Part shown: one piece after another, positions 15,248 through 23,685 of the stretch
Layout of the letters: every line of letters starts with the position of its first letter
Numbering within the stretch: position 1 is the stretch's first letter
NCBI RefSeq assembly: GCF_043235035.1
Contig: NZ_JAZAQF010000059.1
Location: forward strand, 62,001-126,000
Reading direction: 5' to 3'
Source of the DNA: CACIAM-69d sp001698445
Lineage (GTDB): Bacteria; Cyanobacteriota; Cyanobacteriia; CACIAM-69d
DNA: 64,000 bases
Made by a program: the position numbers and the translations under genes
The notes under the pieces: model-generated
Databases searched by the model: none
Told to the model about the DNA's origin: nothing
The model's input: the letters and a program-made list of their open reading frames with translations, nothing else

Positions 15248-17293
15248 ATGTCCGTTACTGCGCCGCCCCAAACCCGAGACCCGATCGCCTTTCCGCTGAC
15301 GGCGGTGATCGGCCAAGAGTCGATCAAGATGGCTTTGCTGTTGGCGGCGATCGATCCGGGCCTGGGGGGCGTGGCGATCGCCGGTCGGCGCGGCACGGCC
15401 AAATCGGTGATGGCCCGGGCGATCCATGCCCTGCTGCCCCCGATCGAAGTGGTGGACGGCTCCCTCAGCAACTGCGACCCGGACGCGCCCGATCTCTGGG
15501 AAGACGGCTTGCAATTTAGCGGCGAAGTGCCCCGGAAAGTGATTCCCGCGCCCTTTGTGCAAATTCCCCTGGGCGTGACCGAAGATCGGCTGCTGGGTTC
15601 TGTGGACGTGGGCCAGTCCGTGAAGCGCGGTGAAACGGTGTTTCAGCCCGGCTTGCTGGCGGAGGCGAACCGGGGCGTGATGTATGTCGATGAGCTGAAC
15701 TTGCTCGATGACCAAATCGCCAACCTGTTGCTGGGGGCGATCGGGGAAGGGCGCAACCAAATTGAGCGGGAAGGGATCAGCTTTGCTCACCCCTGCCAAG
15801 CGCTGCTGATCGCCACCTACAACCCGGAAGAGGGGCCGCTGCGGGAGCATTTGCTCGATCGAATCGCGATCGCCCTGTCCGCCGATGGAGCCTTGGGGTT
15901 GGATCAGCGGGTGGAAGTGGTCGATCGAGCCGTGGGCTATGCGCGATCGCCCCAAGACTTCCTGGGGCAATATGCCGAAGAACTGGACGGCCTGAAAACC
16001 CAAATCCTGCTGGCGCGCGAATGGCTGAAAGACGTGACCATCAGCCGTGAGCAGTTGGAATATTTGGTGCAAGAAGCGGTGCGCGGCCGGGTGCAGGGCC
16101 ATCGGGCGGAACTGTTTGCGGTGCGCGTGGCCAAGGCTCATGCGGCCCTCGATGGGCGAACGGTGGTGAATGCCGACGACCTGCGGGTGGCGGTGGAATT
16201 GGTGATTGTGCCCCGGGCCACGGTGATTGAAACGCCGCCGGACGAGCAACAGCCGCCGCCGCCCCCGCCGCCGCAACAGCAACCGGAAGCGGAGCAAGAG
16301 CAAGACGACGAAACCGACAACGACAACGAAGATCAAGACGAAAACGAAGACGAGGATCAACCGGACGAGCCGCCCGCGATCCCCGAGGAATTTGTGTTCG
16401 ACCCGGAAGGGGTGGTGATGGATCCGTCGGTGTTGCTGTTTGCCCAAACCACGGCCCAGCGATCGGGCGGTAGCTCCGGCAGTCGATCGATCATCTTCTC
16501 GGACGATCGGGGGCGCTACATCAAACCCGTGTTGCCGCGCGGCCCCGTGCGCCGAATTGCCGTCGATGCCACCCTGCGATCGGCCGCGCCCTACCAAAAA
16601 GCCCGCCGCGCCCGGGCCGCTGCTGCGGGCGAAACGGGTCGCCGCGTGTTCGTCGAAGAAAGCGACGTGCGGGCCAAGCGCCTGGCCCGAAAGGCCGGAG
16701 CCTTGGTCGTGTTTGTGGTGGATGCGTCGGGGTCGATGGCTCTGAACCGGATGCAGTCCGCGAAGGGGGCGGTGTTGCGGTTGCTGACGGAGGCTTACCA
16801 AAACCGCGATCAGGTGTCACTGATTCCCTTCCGGGGTGAGCAAGCGGAGGTGCTGTTGCCGCCCACGCGATCGATCTCGGCGGCCAAGCGGCGGTTAGAA
16901 ACCATGCCCTGCGGCGGCGGCTCGCCCTTGGCCCACGGCTTGACCCAGGCGGTGCGCGTGGGGACGAATGCCCGCCAGTCGGGGGATGTGGGGCAAGTGG
17001 TGATTGTGGCGATTACGGACGGTCGGGGGAATGTGCCCCTAGCCCGATCGCTCGGCCAGCCGATGGAGCCAGACGAGAAACCCGATGTGAAGCAAGAACT
17101 GCTGGATATTGCGGGCAAAATCCGCGCCCTGAACATCAAGCTGCTGGTGATCGACACCCAAAGCAAATTCGTTTCCACCGGTTTCGCCAAGGAAATGGCA
17201 GAAACGGCGGGCGGCAAGTATTATCACCTGCCAAAAGCAACCGATCGGGCGATCGCCGAAATGGCCCGAGGGGCGATCGCCGATTTGAAATAG
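15248..17293 (+). CDS. chlD: Magnesium chelatase subunit D
   Basis: The 681-residue protein has an N-terminal AAA+ domain with an intact Walker A (GRRGTAKS) and MYVDELNLLDD, a long linker rich in Pro, Gln and acidic residues, and a C-terminal von Willebrand A domain with a MIDAS motif (VVDASGSMALNRMQSAKGA). With ChlI and ChlH it inserts magnesium into protoporphyrin IX, the first step committed to chlorophyll. The length fits ChlD, not ChlI. The ATG at 15248 is chosen over the one at 15170 because MSVTAPPQTRDPIAFPLTAV is the family-like N-terminus. An inverted repeat follows the stop codon. Confidence 0.95.
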   Translation: MSVTAPPQTRDPIAFPLTAVIGQESIKMALLLAAIDPGLGGVAIAGRRGTAKSVMARAIHALLPPIEVVDGSLSNCDPDAPDLWEDGLQFSGEVPRKVIPAPFVQIPLGVTEDRLLGSVDVGQSVKRGETVFQPGLLAEANRGVMYVDELNLLDDQIANLLLGAIGEGRNQIEREGISFAHPCQALLIATYNPEEGPLREHLLDRIAIALSADGALGLDQRVEVVDRAVGYARSPQDFLGQYAEELDGLKTQILLAREWLKDVTISREQLEYLVQEAVRGRVQGHRAELFAVRVAKAHAALDGRTVVNADDLRVAVELVIVPRATVIETPPDEQQPPPPPPPQQQPEAEQEQDDETDNDNEDQDENEDEDQPDEPPAIPEEFVFDPEGVVMDPSVLLFAQTTAQRSGGSSGSRSIIFSDDRGRYIKPVLPRGPVRRIAVDATLRSAAPYQKARRARAAAAGETGRRVFVEESDVRAKRLARKAGALVVFVVDASGSMALNRMQSAKGAVLRLLTEAYQNRDQVSLIPFRGEQAEVLLPPTRSISAAKRRLETMPCGGGSPLAHGLTQAVRVGTNARQSGDVGQVVIVAITDGRGNVPLARSLGQPMEPDEKPDVKQELLDIAGKIRALNIKLLVIDTQSKFVSTGFAKEMAETAGGKYYHLPKATDRAIAEMARGAIADLK

Positions 17294-17315
17294 GCGCGAT
17301 CGATTCTTGTGAGGA

Positions 17316-17356
17316 GGCGTGATGCTCAGCAGCACGCCCCAAATGAGCATCACGCC
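17316..17356. terminator. Perfect 13-bp inverted repeat after chlD
   Basis: GGCGTGATGCTCA (17316-17328) pairs exactly with TGAGCATCACGCC (17344-17356) over a 15-nt loop, 23 bp past the chlD stop. There is no T-run, so factor-independent termination is uncertain. The remaining spacer to 17640 turns AT-rich and contains the small repeat at 17491. Confidence 0.5.
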
Positions 17357-17490
17357 CCAAAGAAACTTCCGCCGAATAGCTCGTCCTTACTAACTAATTA
17401 TGACGACAGCGACTTACAACCTTTGCCCCATACAGCCTTTACCTAGAATTATTGGCACGCCATATTGCAGATGCCATGAAGCAACGGTTT

Positions 17491-17507
17491 GGTGGGCATT
17501 GCCCACC
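17491..17507. repeat. Short GGTGGGC-type inverted repeat, second copy
   Basis: GGTGGGCATTGCCCACC is a perfect 7-bp stem with a 3-nt loop, followed by CTACGGGCA; it is related to 4387-4403. It lies 134 bp from the end of the AT-rich gene island. Confidence 0.55.
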
Positions 17508-17640
17508 CTACGGGCAACTGTGCTTAGTAATCGGGGTAAGGGCTGTATTTAATCAGCATAGTTGTATCACTCCCAATTTTATGGCTTATGAATACTCCTT
17601 CTTCATTCAATAAAAATAGAGCTGAATTTTGGCATGTACT

Positions 17641-18390
17641 TTACATATGATTACTAACATACTGACTCACTACAGATAAAGGAAACTGCTCCATCAAGTC
17701 ATTCAGCGATTGAATGGAAAGGATGTGATGAGCTGTTACATCACCTGTTGCTGCCGCCCATCTACTTAGAGATGCACCAATGTGGATGCCGTAGTTTGCA
17801 GAATTTAATCTAATACGACCATCCCAGAAAGGTTTGTAGTCGGCATTCACGTTGAAAGTTGAATTGAAGTCGTATTCACAGCCCACTACAACATCGGAAT
17901 TGTTCAGAGAATGATTTTCGTATATATTCTGACCAATATCTTCATTTTCATAAGACATGATTAAATTTTCTGTATTCACCCGCCTAAAATCCTCTGCAAT
18001 TGTAGTTATCCAGCCAGAGTTCTTCGGTGAATAAAGGATACCATTGTTAATTAATGGAACCCAATGATCTTCTACACGATAGATTAGATTCCAAATATAG
18101 GACTTGTCTGAATTAATTAACTCTTGGGGGTTTTTAAAAAGCAGTACGTCACAATCAAACCACCAGCCACCAAATTTCTCTAGCAACATTGTACGTATGT
18201 AATCTGAGCGAAAAGGAAGATGCTGACATGTTCTAATATTGCCATCCAGATCTATATAATCACTTAAGTTGTCAGGTGTTAGATGAATATGGCGCGATCC
18301 AAAAATTCTCGTAATAGAATCTATACAAATTTTAGTAAAAGCGTACTGATTTCCTTCCCAATAAGTAAAAACATAGTTTGTTGACAACAT
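17641..18390 (-). CDS. Glycosyltransferase with DXD sugar-binding motif (GT32-like)
   Basis: The 249-residue protein matches the DXD glycosyltransferase family: YVFTYWEGN at the start, then FRSDYIRTMLLEKFGGWWFD followed by CDV, where Asp79-x-Asp81 is the metal/nucleotide-sugar site. No membrane span is seen, so it is probably a cytoplasmic enzyme. It is the last gene of the AT-rich island, 103 bp after the radical SAM/SPASM gene. A GAGG Shine-Dalgarno lies 7 nt before ATG 18390. The acceptor is unknown; it may glycosylate the product of the island or act in surface polysaccharide synthesis. Confidence 0.8.
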   Translation of the reverse strand: MLSTNYVFTYWEGNQYAFTKICIDSITRIFGSRHIHLTPDNLSDYIDLDGNIRTCQHLPFRSDYIRTMLLEKFGGWWFDCDVLLFKNPQELINSDKSYIWNLIYRVEDHWVPLINNGILYSPKNSGWITTIAEDFRRVNTENLIMSYENEDIGQNIYENHSLNNSDVVVGCEYDFNSTFNVNADYKPFWDGRIRLNSANYGIHIGASLSRWAAATGDVTAHHILSIQSLNDLMEQFPLSVVSQYVSNHM

Positions 18391-18493
18391 TAGTACCTCA
18401 GATTAAATAGTAGAGTTTCATTCTGAATAGGTATTTTTGCAACCAAGTATATCGTTTCAGTACCTCGCTTTTACTGCGCTCAAGAATCCATAT

Positions 18494-19324
18494 TTAAGTA
18501 ATGTTCAGAGCATACTCACATTGTCTACACAGAGTATCTGCATTTTCATTCTGAAGACCTCGTTGGACTCGATCAAATTCAGAACTTTTAAAGAGATTTT
18601 CATAGGTATCATTCATTAGATTTCCAATAATATGATTCATACCGAAATCTTGACAACAAATGGTTACATCACCGTTGGGTAGTAGAACATTTGAATATAA
18701 GTGCCTATCGCACTGAAGTTTACCGCTTCTGCGCGGAGGGTGTGGTATAAGATCATTAGACAAATTGGCAGCACGAGTATTAATCGGGACGCTGTAAATT
18801 CTAGACTTTAAGTCATAATTATCTAGTGTATCTATAAGAATATCGTTTCCTTCCCAATCCATTTTCACACAATTTGAATTAAGTAATATATCTAGCGCAA
18901 TTCTCAATTTTTCTTTATACGAATCATTTATTGGAATTCTTTCCTCACCTAAGGTTGTGGGCAGGTGTATATCAACCGACACAAAAGGAATAAGCGAAAG
19001 CTGTTTTATTTTTTCTACACTTAATCCGACTAATGTAGTGTAGAGAGATATGGCGTATCCTTCTGCCCTTGCGTAGAGAATCATTTCAGTACACAGAGGA
19101 TTTAAAAATGGCTCAGAATATCCAGCAAAATTAATCTGTACTGATTTTGGTATTTTGCTCAAGCATGCCACAAATGTCTCAAAACTCATAAAATTACTCT
19201 TGACGGGTAAACCTTTGTTTCTATAAAAAAGTGAAGTTTTCTTTTGAGGACAGTATGCACAGCCAACTGTACAACCAATTGTTGTTGTGATATCCATTTG
19301 AGCCGTATTATTAAAGTGAGTCAT
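18494..19324 (-). CDS. Radical SAM/SPASM-domain protein
   Basis: The 276-residue protein has the radical SAM cluster motif CTVGCAYC (Cys18, Cys22, Cys25), which binds a 4Fe-4S cluster and S-adenosylmethionine. The C-terminal part has further cysteines in a short SPASM-like arrangement: LQCDRH, LPNGDVTICCQDFG and TLCRQCEYA. SPASM proteins bind auxiliary iron-sulfur clusters and modify peptides, sugars or other small substrates. It is shorter than typical RiPP maturases. It lies between the GAMT homologue (170 bp upstream) and the glycosyltransferase. The substrate is unknown. Confidence 0.85.
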   Translation of the reverse strand: MTHFNNTAQMDITTTIGCTVGCAYCPQKKTSLFYRNKGLPVKSNFMSFETFVACLSKIPKSVQINFAGYSEPFLNPLCTEMILYARAEGYAISLYTTLVGLSVEKIKQLSLIPFVSVDIHLPTTLGEERIPINDSYKEKLRIALDILLNSNCVKMDWEGNDILIDTLDNYDLKSRIYSVPINTRAANLSNDLIPHPPRRSGKLQCDRHLYSNVLLPNGDVTICCQDFGMNHIIGNLMNDTYENLFKSSEFDRVQRGLQNENADTLCRQCEYALNIT

Positions 19325-19494
19325 GAAATTGATTAAATCTTTGAGCTTGAGTATGAATTTGGGTGATCTCTATGAGATGATGGTTCTTGTCAAAAAATTG
19401 TTTATATAGTAATGATAAACGAGTGATATTCATTATTACTATGTAGTAGTACCACCTTAATTTGAAAGTCAAAGTAGCTAGCTAATCTGAACTA

Positions 19495-20154
19495 CTAGTT
19501 ATCTTTCAAAATTTTGGGAGCCATCAGATATGGTTCATTCCAGTATAAGCAATCATGCGGAGGCTTAACAGAAATTAATTCACTTGAAAAATTTCTAAAA
19601 TTCGCTGCTTTGAGCAACGCAGTGTATTCATCTGTAAAAGTCAGCTCTCCTGAGTAGTGCGTAAAAACACCGCCTGGTTTCAGAAGCCTAAAGGCTTCTG
19701 AAAAGAAGGAAAATCTGGCAGTATACAGTTCTTCAATTATGATTGGATAAGTGTCAAATAAGATCCCATCAAAATACTCATCTTCAAACTGCTGGGTGAT
19801 GTCTTCCCAAAAACCTAGGTATGAAATCACATTGACTTTAGAAGATCCTGCGAAGTGTTGTAACTGACGAAATACCTCATTATTAGCTTCAATAATATGA
19901 TGTTCACTGATTGAATATTCTTGAATATAAGATGCGGCAATTCCCATGCCAAATCCAACCTCTAGAACTTTCCCTCCATTGCCAGTTGCAATTTCTGCTA
20001 ATTTCTTCATGTAAGGATCTTCCCAACTTTCCATGACAGGGTGTCCAGCTATCTCAAGCCTGAAATCATCCAGATAAATACTTTCAGTCCTCCAGTTTTC
20101 TCGCTGTGTTAGAAATGATAACTTTTCCAGTGGATGATCATCTTTGTGAAACAT
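19495..20154 (-). CDS. Guanidinoacetate N-methyltransferase (GAMT) homologue
   Basis: The 219-residue protein aligns with animal GAMT from end to end. It has GHPVMESWEDPYMKKLA, the SAM motif GGKVLEVGFGMGIAAS, EHHIIEANN, GFWEDI, DGILFDTYP and AFRLLKPGGV. The residues known to bind SAM and the guanidino group in human GAMT (Met42, Glu46, Met50, Glu90, Asp135) fall at Met41, Glu45, Met49, Glu89 and Asp134, all conserved. GAMT methylates guanidinoacetate to creatine; here the acceptor could be another guanidino compound. An amidinotransferase that could make that acceptor is two genes upstream. An AGGAG ribosome site precedes ATG 20154. Confidence 0.85.
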   Translation of the reverse strand: MFHKDDHPLEKLSFLTQRENWRTESIYLDDFRLEIAGHPVMESWEDPYMKKLAEIATGNGGKVLEVGFGMGIAASYIQEYSISEHHIIEANNEVFRQLQHFAGSSKVNVISYLGFWEDITQQFEDEYFDGILFDTYPIIIEELYTARFSFFSEAFRLLKPGGVFTHYSGELTFTDEYTALLKAANFRNFSSELISVKPPHDCLYWNEPYLMAPKILKDN

Positions 20155-20162
20155 AAGAACTC

Positions 20163-20879
20163 CTAGAATTCGGGCTTATTTAGCTCTTTCTTAGCTGGCA
20201 GAATTTCGTACAACTCGACTGTGAACAACTCATCATATATATTTTCGCTTAGTTCTCCTTTTACAACTAGTCTTAATGATAGATTTTGTCTGAAGCACAA
20301 ATCTTGTAAATATAGTATATCTCCACTCGTTGAAGAAAACCCAATATATGCATGTCCATCGGGTTTTAAATACTTAGAAAAAGAGGACATGAATTTTTCA
20401 ATGCTAGAATATTGAAAATCAAAAGTGCTCTTCTCCAAAAAGGATTGGGGAGTTTCATGGCTCAAAATAAAAGGAGGATTCCAGAAAATAGAATCAAATG
20501 TATGTGACTTTTCTATAGAATCAAAAAGATCAGAGTGAATCACCTGTATATGCTCTTCTACAGAGTGTAAAATGGCGTTCATCTTGATGTTGAGCACTGC
20601 ATCGGGATTAATATCAGTTGCAGTCACATTAACTCCATGTAGAGCTTGAATAATTGAAATCAGTCCAGTGCCAGCACCGATTTCAAGAAAATGAGAACCA
20701 GGCTTGTACGGAACGTGTTCAGCAAAAAAATATGTATCCTCGAAAACAAGTGGAGAAAAAACTGTATTCAAGCCGAGGAAATATTTGTTTTGATACTTGA
20801 AAGTGTAAACTTTCTCTAGCGACATATTTTTAATTAAATAATTCTGGGTTAATGCGCTGTACTTATTTGGCTGATTCAT
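20163..20879 (-). CDS. Class I methyltransferase with NPPF motif
   Basis: The 238-residue protein has SAM motif I (EIGAGTG, residues 66-72), an acidic residue in TATDINPDAV and the NPPF motif (134-137). NPPF/NPPY is the signature of enzymes that methylate planar nitrogens, such as PrmC/HemK-type glutamine or adenine N-methyltransferases. In this operon it may methylate an amide, amidine or amine of the pathway product, but the substrate is not shown. It ends 8 bp before the GAMT homologue, so the two are probably translated together. AAGG lies 9 nt before ATG 20879. Confidence 0.8.
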   Translation of the reverse strand: MNQPNKYSALTQNYLIKNMSLEKVYTFKYQNKYFLGLNTVFSPLVFEDTYFFAEHVPYKPGSHFLEIGAGTGLISIIQALHGVNVTATDINPDAVLNIKMNAILHSVEEHIQVIHSDLFDSIEKSHTFDSIFWNPPFILSHETPQSFLEKSTFDFQYSSIEKFMSSFSKYLKPDGHAYIGFSSTSGDILYLQDLCFRQNLSLRLVVKGELSENIYDELFTVELYEILPAKKELNKPEF

Positions 20880-20928
20880 ATTTACATGCCTTTGTGTCTA
20901 TTTATTTTGTTGTTGATACTTTACTCAG

Positions 20929-21975
20929 TTACAGATTGTATGACTGCCTACATATGTCCAAAGTTGCACAGTGAAAAGATCCACCAAAAATATAATAGTC
21001 TTCAAAAGCACATGGTATTGGTTCAAACCCCTCGCTCTTAAGCAAAGAGATTAGAGACTGCTGCTTCTTTTCAACAATGACTCGCTTCTCATCAATGCTT
21101 AAAATATTAACACTCATCCAATCACTGACTATGCGATATTCGCCAATTTCAGTCATAAAAGAATCTGGTTTTGGCGCTTCAATTAATTTCCAGGTACTCA
21201 AAAATTCAGGCAGACAGCTTGAATCAATAAATTCCGGGTTGATTAGAACTTTGTTGTTGCAAAGGGGAATTAAAGTTGTATCAATGTGGAGTGCCTCAGG
21301 ACACTTTGACTGTATGAGATGAATTTTGTACTGATCTCCCAAAAAGGATTGTAGCCATTTAACTCCTGAATAATTTGTCACGTGGCTGAGTTGACCAATG
21401 ATGTTTTCTCCAAAACGCATAAAATCTGCACCGTCAAAAGTCGGTTCAGCCTCTGTAATAGAATAAGGAAAGTTGTGATCACTAGATGTATAGAAATCGT
21501 CACTGAGCATGGGTTTTGGAGCAGATGCCCATTTCCACCCATTGTCAGAAAGATTTTTGAGTATCTTTCTATACGGAAATGCTTCAAAGTATCTACCGCG
21601 ATCAGCCATTGGACATTCAATAATATTATTGTCAATGACCATAAAAACATCTCTCGGATTGGCACTTGAAACTCCAGACTCTACCATCCACAAAGGAGTT
21701 GCAAAAGATTGACTAAAATCAAAAATTTCAGGACGTTGAACTTTAACCCCCTCTGCTTTAAGTAAAGATACTAAATTGTCAAGCGCGATATTTCCTTTTT
21801 CAATAATGTGCTCAGGAATATGCTTGCCTTTTTGCGCGAATTGGAGTTCGTAAGCAGAAAGAGCATCTCGCGGGATAGTTTTCATCAGAATCTTATCCCA
21901 GCTAGGAAACATTGAGCCTTCTAAGCGTCCTACTATTACTTCTTTCAGAAGATCCCACTCAGTTGAGCTACCCAT
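20929..21975 (-). CDS. Arginine:X amidinotransferase (AGAT/CyrA/SxtG family)
   Basis: The 348-residue protein belongs to the amidinotransferase family: SSTEWDLLKEVIVGRLEGSM at the start, FDGADFMRFG (Asp184), LHIDTTLIPL (His230, Asp232), WMSVNILSIDEKRVIVE and GGSFHCATLDICR (catalytic Cys336). These match the Asp, His and Cys of human glycine amidinotransferase, which forms an amidino-Cys intermediate from arginine and passes the amidino group to an amine. Cyanobacterial relatives start cylindrospermopsin and act in saxitoxin synthesis. The acceptor here is unknown. The start at 21975 (not the TTG before it) has AAGGAG at good spacing. Confidence 0.88.
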   Translation of the reverse strand: MGSSTEWDLLKEVIVGRLEGSMFPSWDKILMKTIPRDALSAYELQFAQKGKHIPEHIIEKGNIALDNLVSLLKAEGVKVQRPEIFDFSQSFATPLWMVESGVSSANPRDVFMVIDNNIIECPMADRGRYFEAFPYRKILKNLSDNGWKWASAPKPMLSDDFYTSSDHNFPYSITEAEPTFDGADFMRFGENIIGQLSHVTNYSGVKWLQSFLGDQYKIHLIQSKCPEALHIDTTLIPLCNNKVLINPEFIDSSCLPEFLSTWKLIEAPKPDSFMTEIGEYRIVSDWMSVNILSIDEKRVIVEKKQQSLISLLKSEGFEPIPCAFEDYYIFGGSFHCATLDICRQSYNL

Positions 21976-22039
21976 CAATAGTTCTCCTTTTTCGTAACCT
22001 AAATGAGATGTCTAGCCATGTTAATTGTCTGTGATTTTA

Positions 22040-23017
22040 TCAATTATCTCTAAGGAGTGCGAAATTACAAATCTTCTTTAAAAGGCTATCATAAGAATAT
22101 TTTGAGCCATACGCTGAACGACAAAAATCTCCAATGAGTGGATGTAGATGAGGCAAGGGATTTACTTCTAGGAAGTAAAGCTTTTCGCGAGCTGTATCAA
22201 AACGAAAATCTATTCTTGCTGCATCCCTACATCCTAATACATTATAAATAATCTTTGCAGCTCGAAGAACTTTCCGGTTAACTTTTTCGTCGGAACATAG
22301 TGAATACGTTACTTGATTCTGCGAGTCTTCCTTTTGTACATAGCCATAGACCTGGCTATTTGGTAACTCAACCAAGACAGGCGCTAGAACTTCTACATTG
22401 TCCCCATTGCCTATTACTCCAACGGTCAGCTCAAGCCCATCAATGTACTTCTGAACTACGACTGACTGCCGGTAAGCTGAAAGTATATATTTTACTCTGG
22501 CATATAACTCTTGATAGCTGTATACGACTGATTGGTCAGAAATACCCATTCCACTACCTTCAGAGTGAGGTTTGACAATATAGGGATAATTACTAGCGGA
22601 CTTTAAAATTTCTAGATCCCGCACTGTTTTTAAAAATAGCCAGCTAGGCACATCTATACCTGATTGTTGCACAAGTAGGTTGCAGATATTTTTATCCAAT
22701 GCCTTAACCATCACATCAGGCTGAGAGAAAACATATGGAATCTGATGGATTTCACACAAAGATGGAATAAGAGCTTCTCTGTATGCTCCGCCAGTCATTT
22801 CACATATATTAAAAATCAACACTTCTCGTTGGATAATATGTTGTACGGCTTCTCGACTAAAGCGTACCTCAGTAACATCGAATCCGATTCGAGTCAAAGA
22901 GGTGTTTAGAAATGAGATTGTTTCTGGAGTATCCCAATCAGCATCGGCATCAACAGGACAGTCACTTGCCTTATGAGGATGTTCGCTCCGTAAGTTATAT
23001 ACTAACTGTAATTTCAT
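22040..23017 (-). CDS. ATP-grasp ligase, D-alanine-D-alanine ligase-like
   Basis: The 325-residue protein has the D-Ala-D-Ala ligase-type ATP-grasp fold: FSQPDVMVKALDKNICNLLV, YPYIVKPHSEGSGMGIS (ATP-binding glycine loop), VVVQKYIDGLELTVGVI, DAARIDFRFD and YFLEVNPLPHLHP with the metal-binding Glu and Asn. Such enzymes form an amide bond through an acyl phosphate. It is shorter and more divergent than housekeeping Ddl, and lies in an operon with an aminomutase and an amidinotransferase, so ligation of a pathway amino acid is likely. The nearest functional parallels are MysD-type ligases. Start ATG at 23017. Confidence 0.85.
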   Translation of the reverse strand: MKLQLVYNLRSEHPHKASDCPVDADADWDTPETISFLNTSLTRIGFDVTEVRFSREAVQHIIQREVLIFNICEMTGGAYREALIPSLCEIHQIPYVFSQPDVMVKALDKNICNLLVQQSGIDVPSWLFLKTVRDLEILKSASNYPYIVKPHSEGSGMGISDQSVVYSYQELYARVKYILSAYRQSVVVQKYIDGLELTVGVIGNGDNVEVLAPVLVELPNSQVYGYVQKEDSQNQVTYSLCSDEKVNRKVLRAAKIIYNVLGCRDAARIDFRFDTAREKLYFLEVNPLPHLHPLIGDFCRSAYGSKYSYDSLLKKICNFALLRDN

Positions 23018-23045
23018 GGCAAGTTTTGGAATTTAGTGCGAGCGC

Positions 23046-23624
23046 TTAACTGAGCATTTGCTGAACTTCAATCTTTTTTGATGAATCCAGAAAAGACCCA
23101 GTCCAATAACAAACAGTGTTGGTTGAATTGTATTTTTGTGGGCCTCGATGGCAGAGGCACATATGACTAGCCTTTACCCTGGCAAAGGCTCCTTTTGCTA
23201 GTCCAAATTGCATTAAATCACTACATAACTGCTCTGCAATACGCTCCTGGATATTAAATCTTTTTGCCCTGTAGTCAACCAACCTGGATAGCTTGCCGAT
23301 TCCAATTATGTATTCTCCAGGTTCATAAATTAGATCAACAGTTCCATGAAATGGGAGAAAATGATGTGAACAAAAAGAAAGAAATGGAATGTTCAGCCCA
23401 CTCACTAATCCTTGATAAACATCACCTTTCAGAAACTCTGTTACTTTGATTATCTCCTCCGCACTCTCTACTTTTGACCCTTGAAACAGATCTTCATAGG
23501 CATTAGTAATCCTGCCTGGCTTACCACAAATGGATTCATGAAAATTTCTGATGTCTTGGTCATCCAAAAAAGAAGAAAGCCACTTGAAAAGATATCGCTC
23601 CGGATGGGATTCATCATTGATCAT
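23046..23624 (-). CDS. GTP cyclohydrolase I homologue
   Basis: The 192-residue protein keeps the GTP cyclohydrolase I core: FCSHHFLPFHGTVDLIY (Cys85, His87, His88), GIGKLSRLVDYRAKRFNIQE and SHMCLCHRG (His154, Cys156). These correspond to the zinc ligands and catalytic His of the E. coli enzyme, with the same 68-residue spacing between the second His and the last Cys. The normal product is 7,8-dihydroneopterin triphosphate. A primary folate gene is expected elsewhere, so this copy is probably specialised. No PTPS/QueD homologue is next to it. It lies between the ATP-grasp ligase and the aminomutase. Confidence 0.88.
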   Translation of the reverse strand: MINDESHPERYLFKWLSSFLDDQDIRNFHESICGKPGRITNAYEDLFQGSKVESAEEIIKVTEFLKGDVYQGLVSGLNIPFLSFCSHHFLPFHGTVDLIYEPGEYIIGIGKLSRLVDYRAKRFNIQERIAEQLCSDLMQFGLAKGAFARVKASHMCLCHRGPQKYNSTNTVCYWTGSFLDSSKKIEVQQMLS

Positions 23625-23685
23625 GAGGTGATTGCCTACTACTACATTTATAATGTACGCGCTGAGACATTGGCTTCAGTTAATT

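Noticed and set aside
15149..16801. Long minus-strand ORF of 550 codons opposite chlD
   Set aside because: It is antisense to the well-supported chlD; His/Arg/Gly-rich composition is typical of the reverse frame of GC-rich coding DNA.
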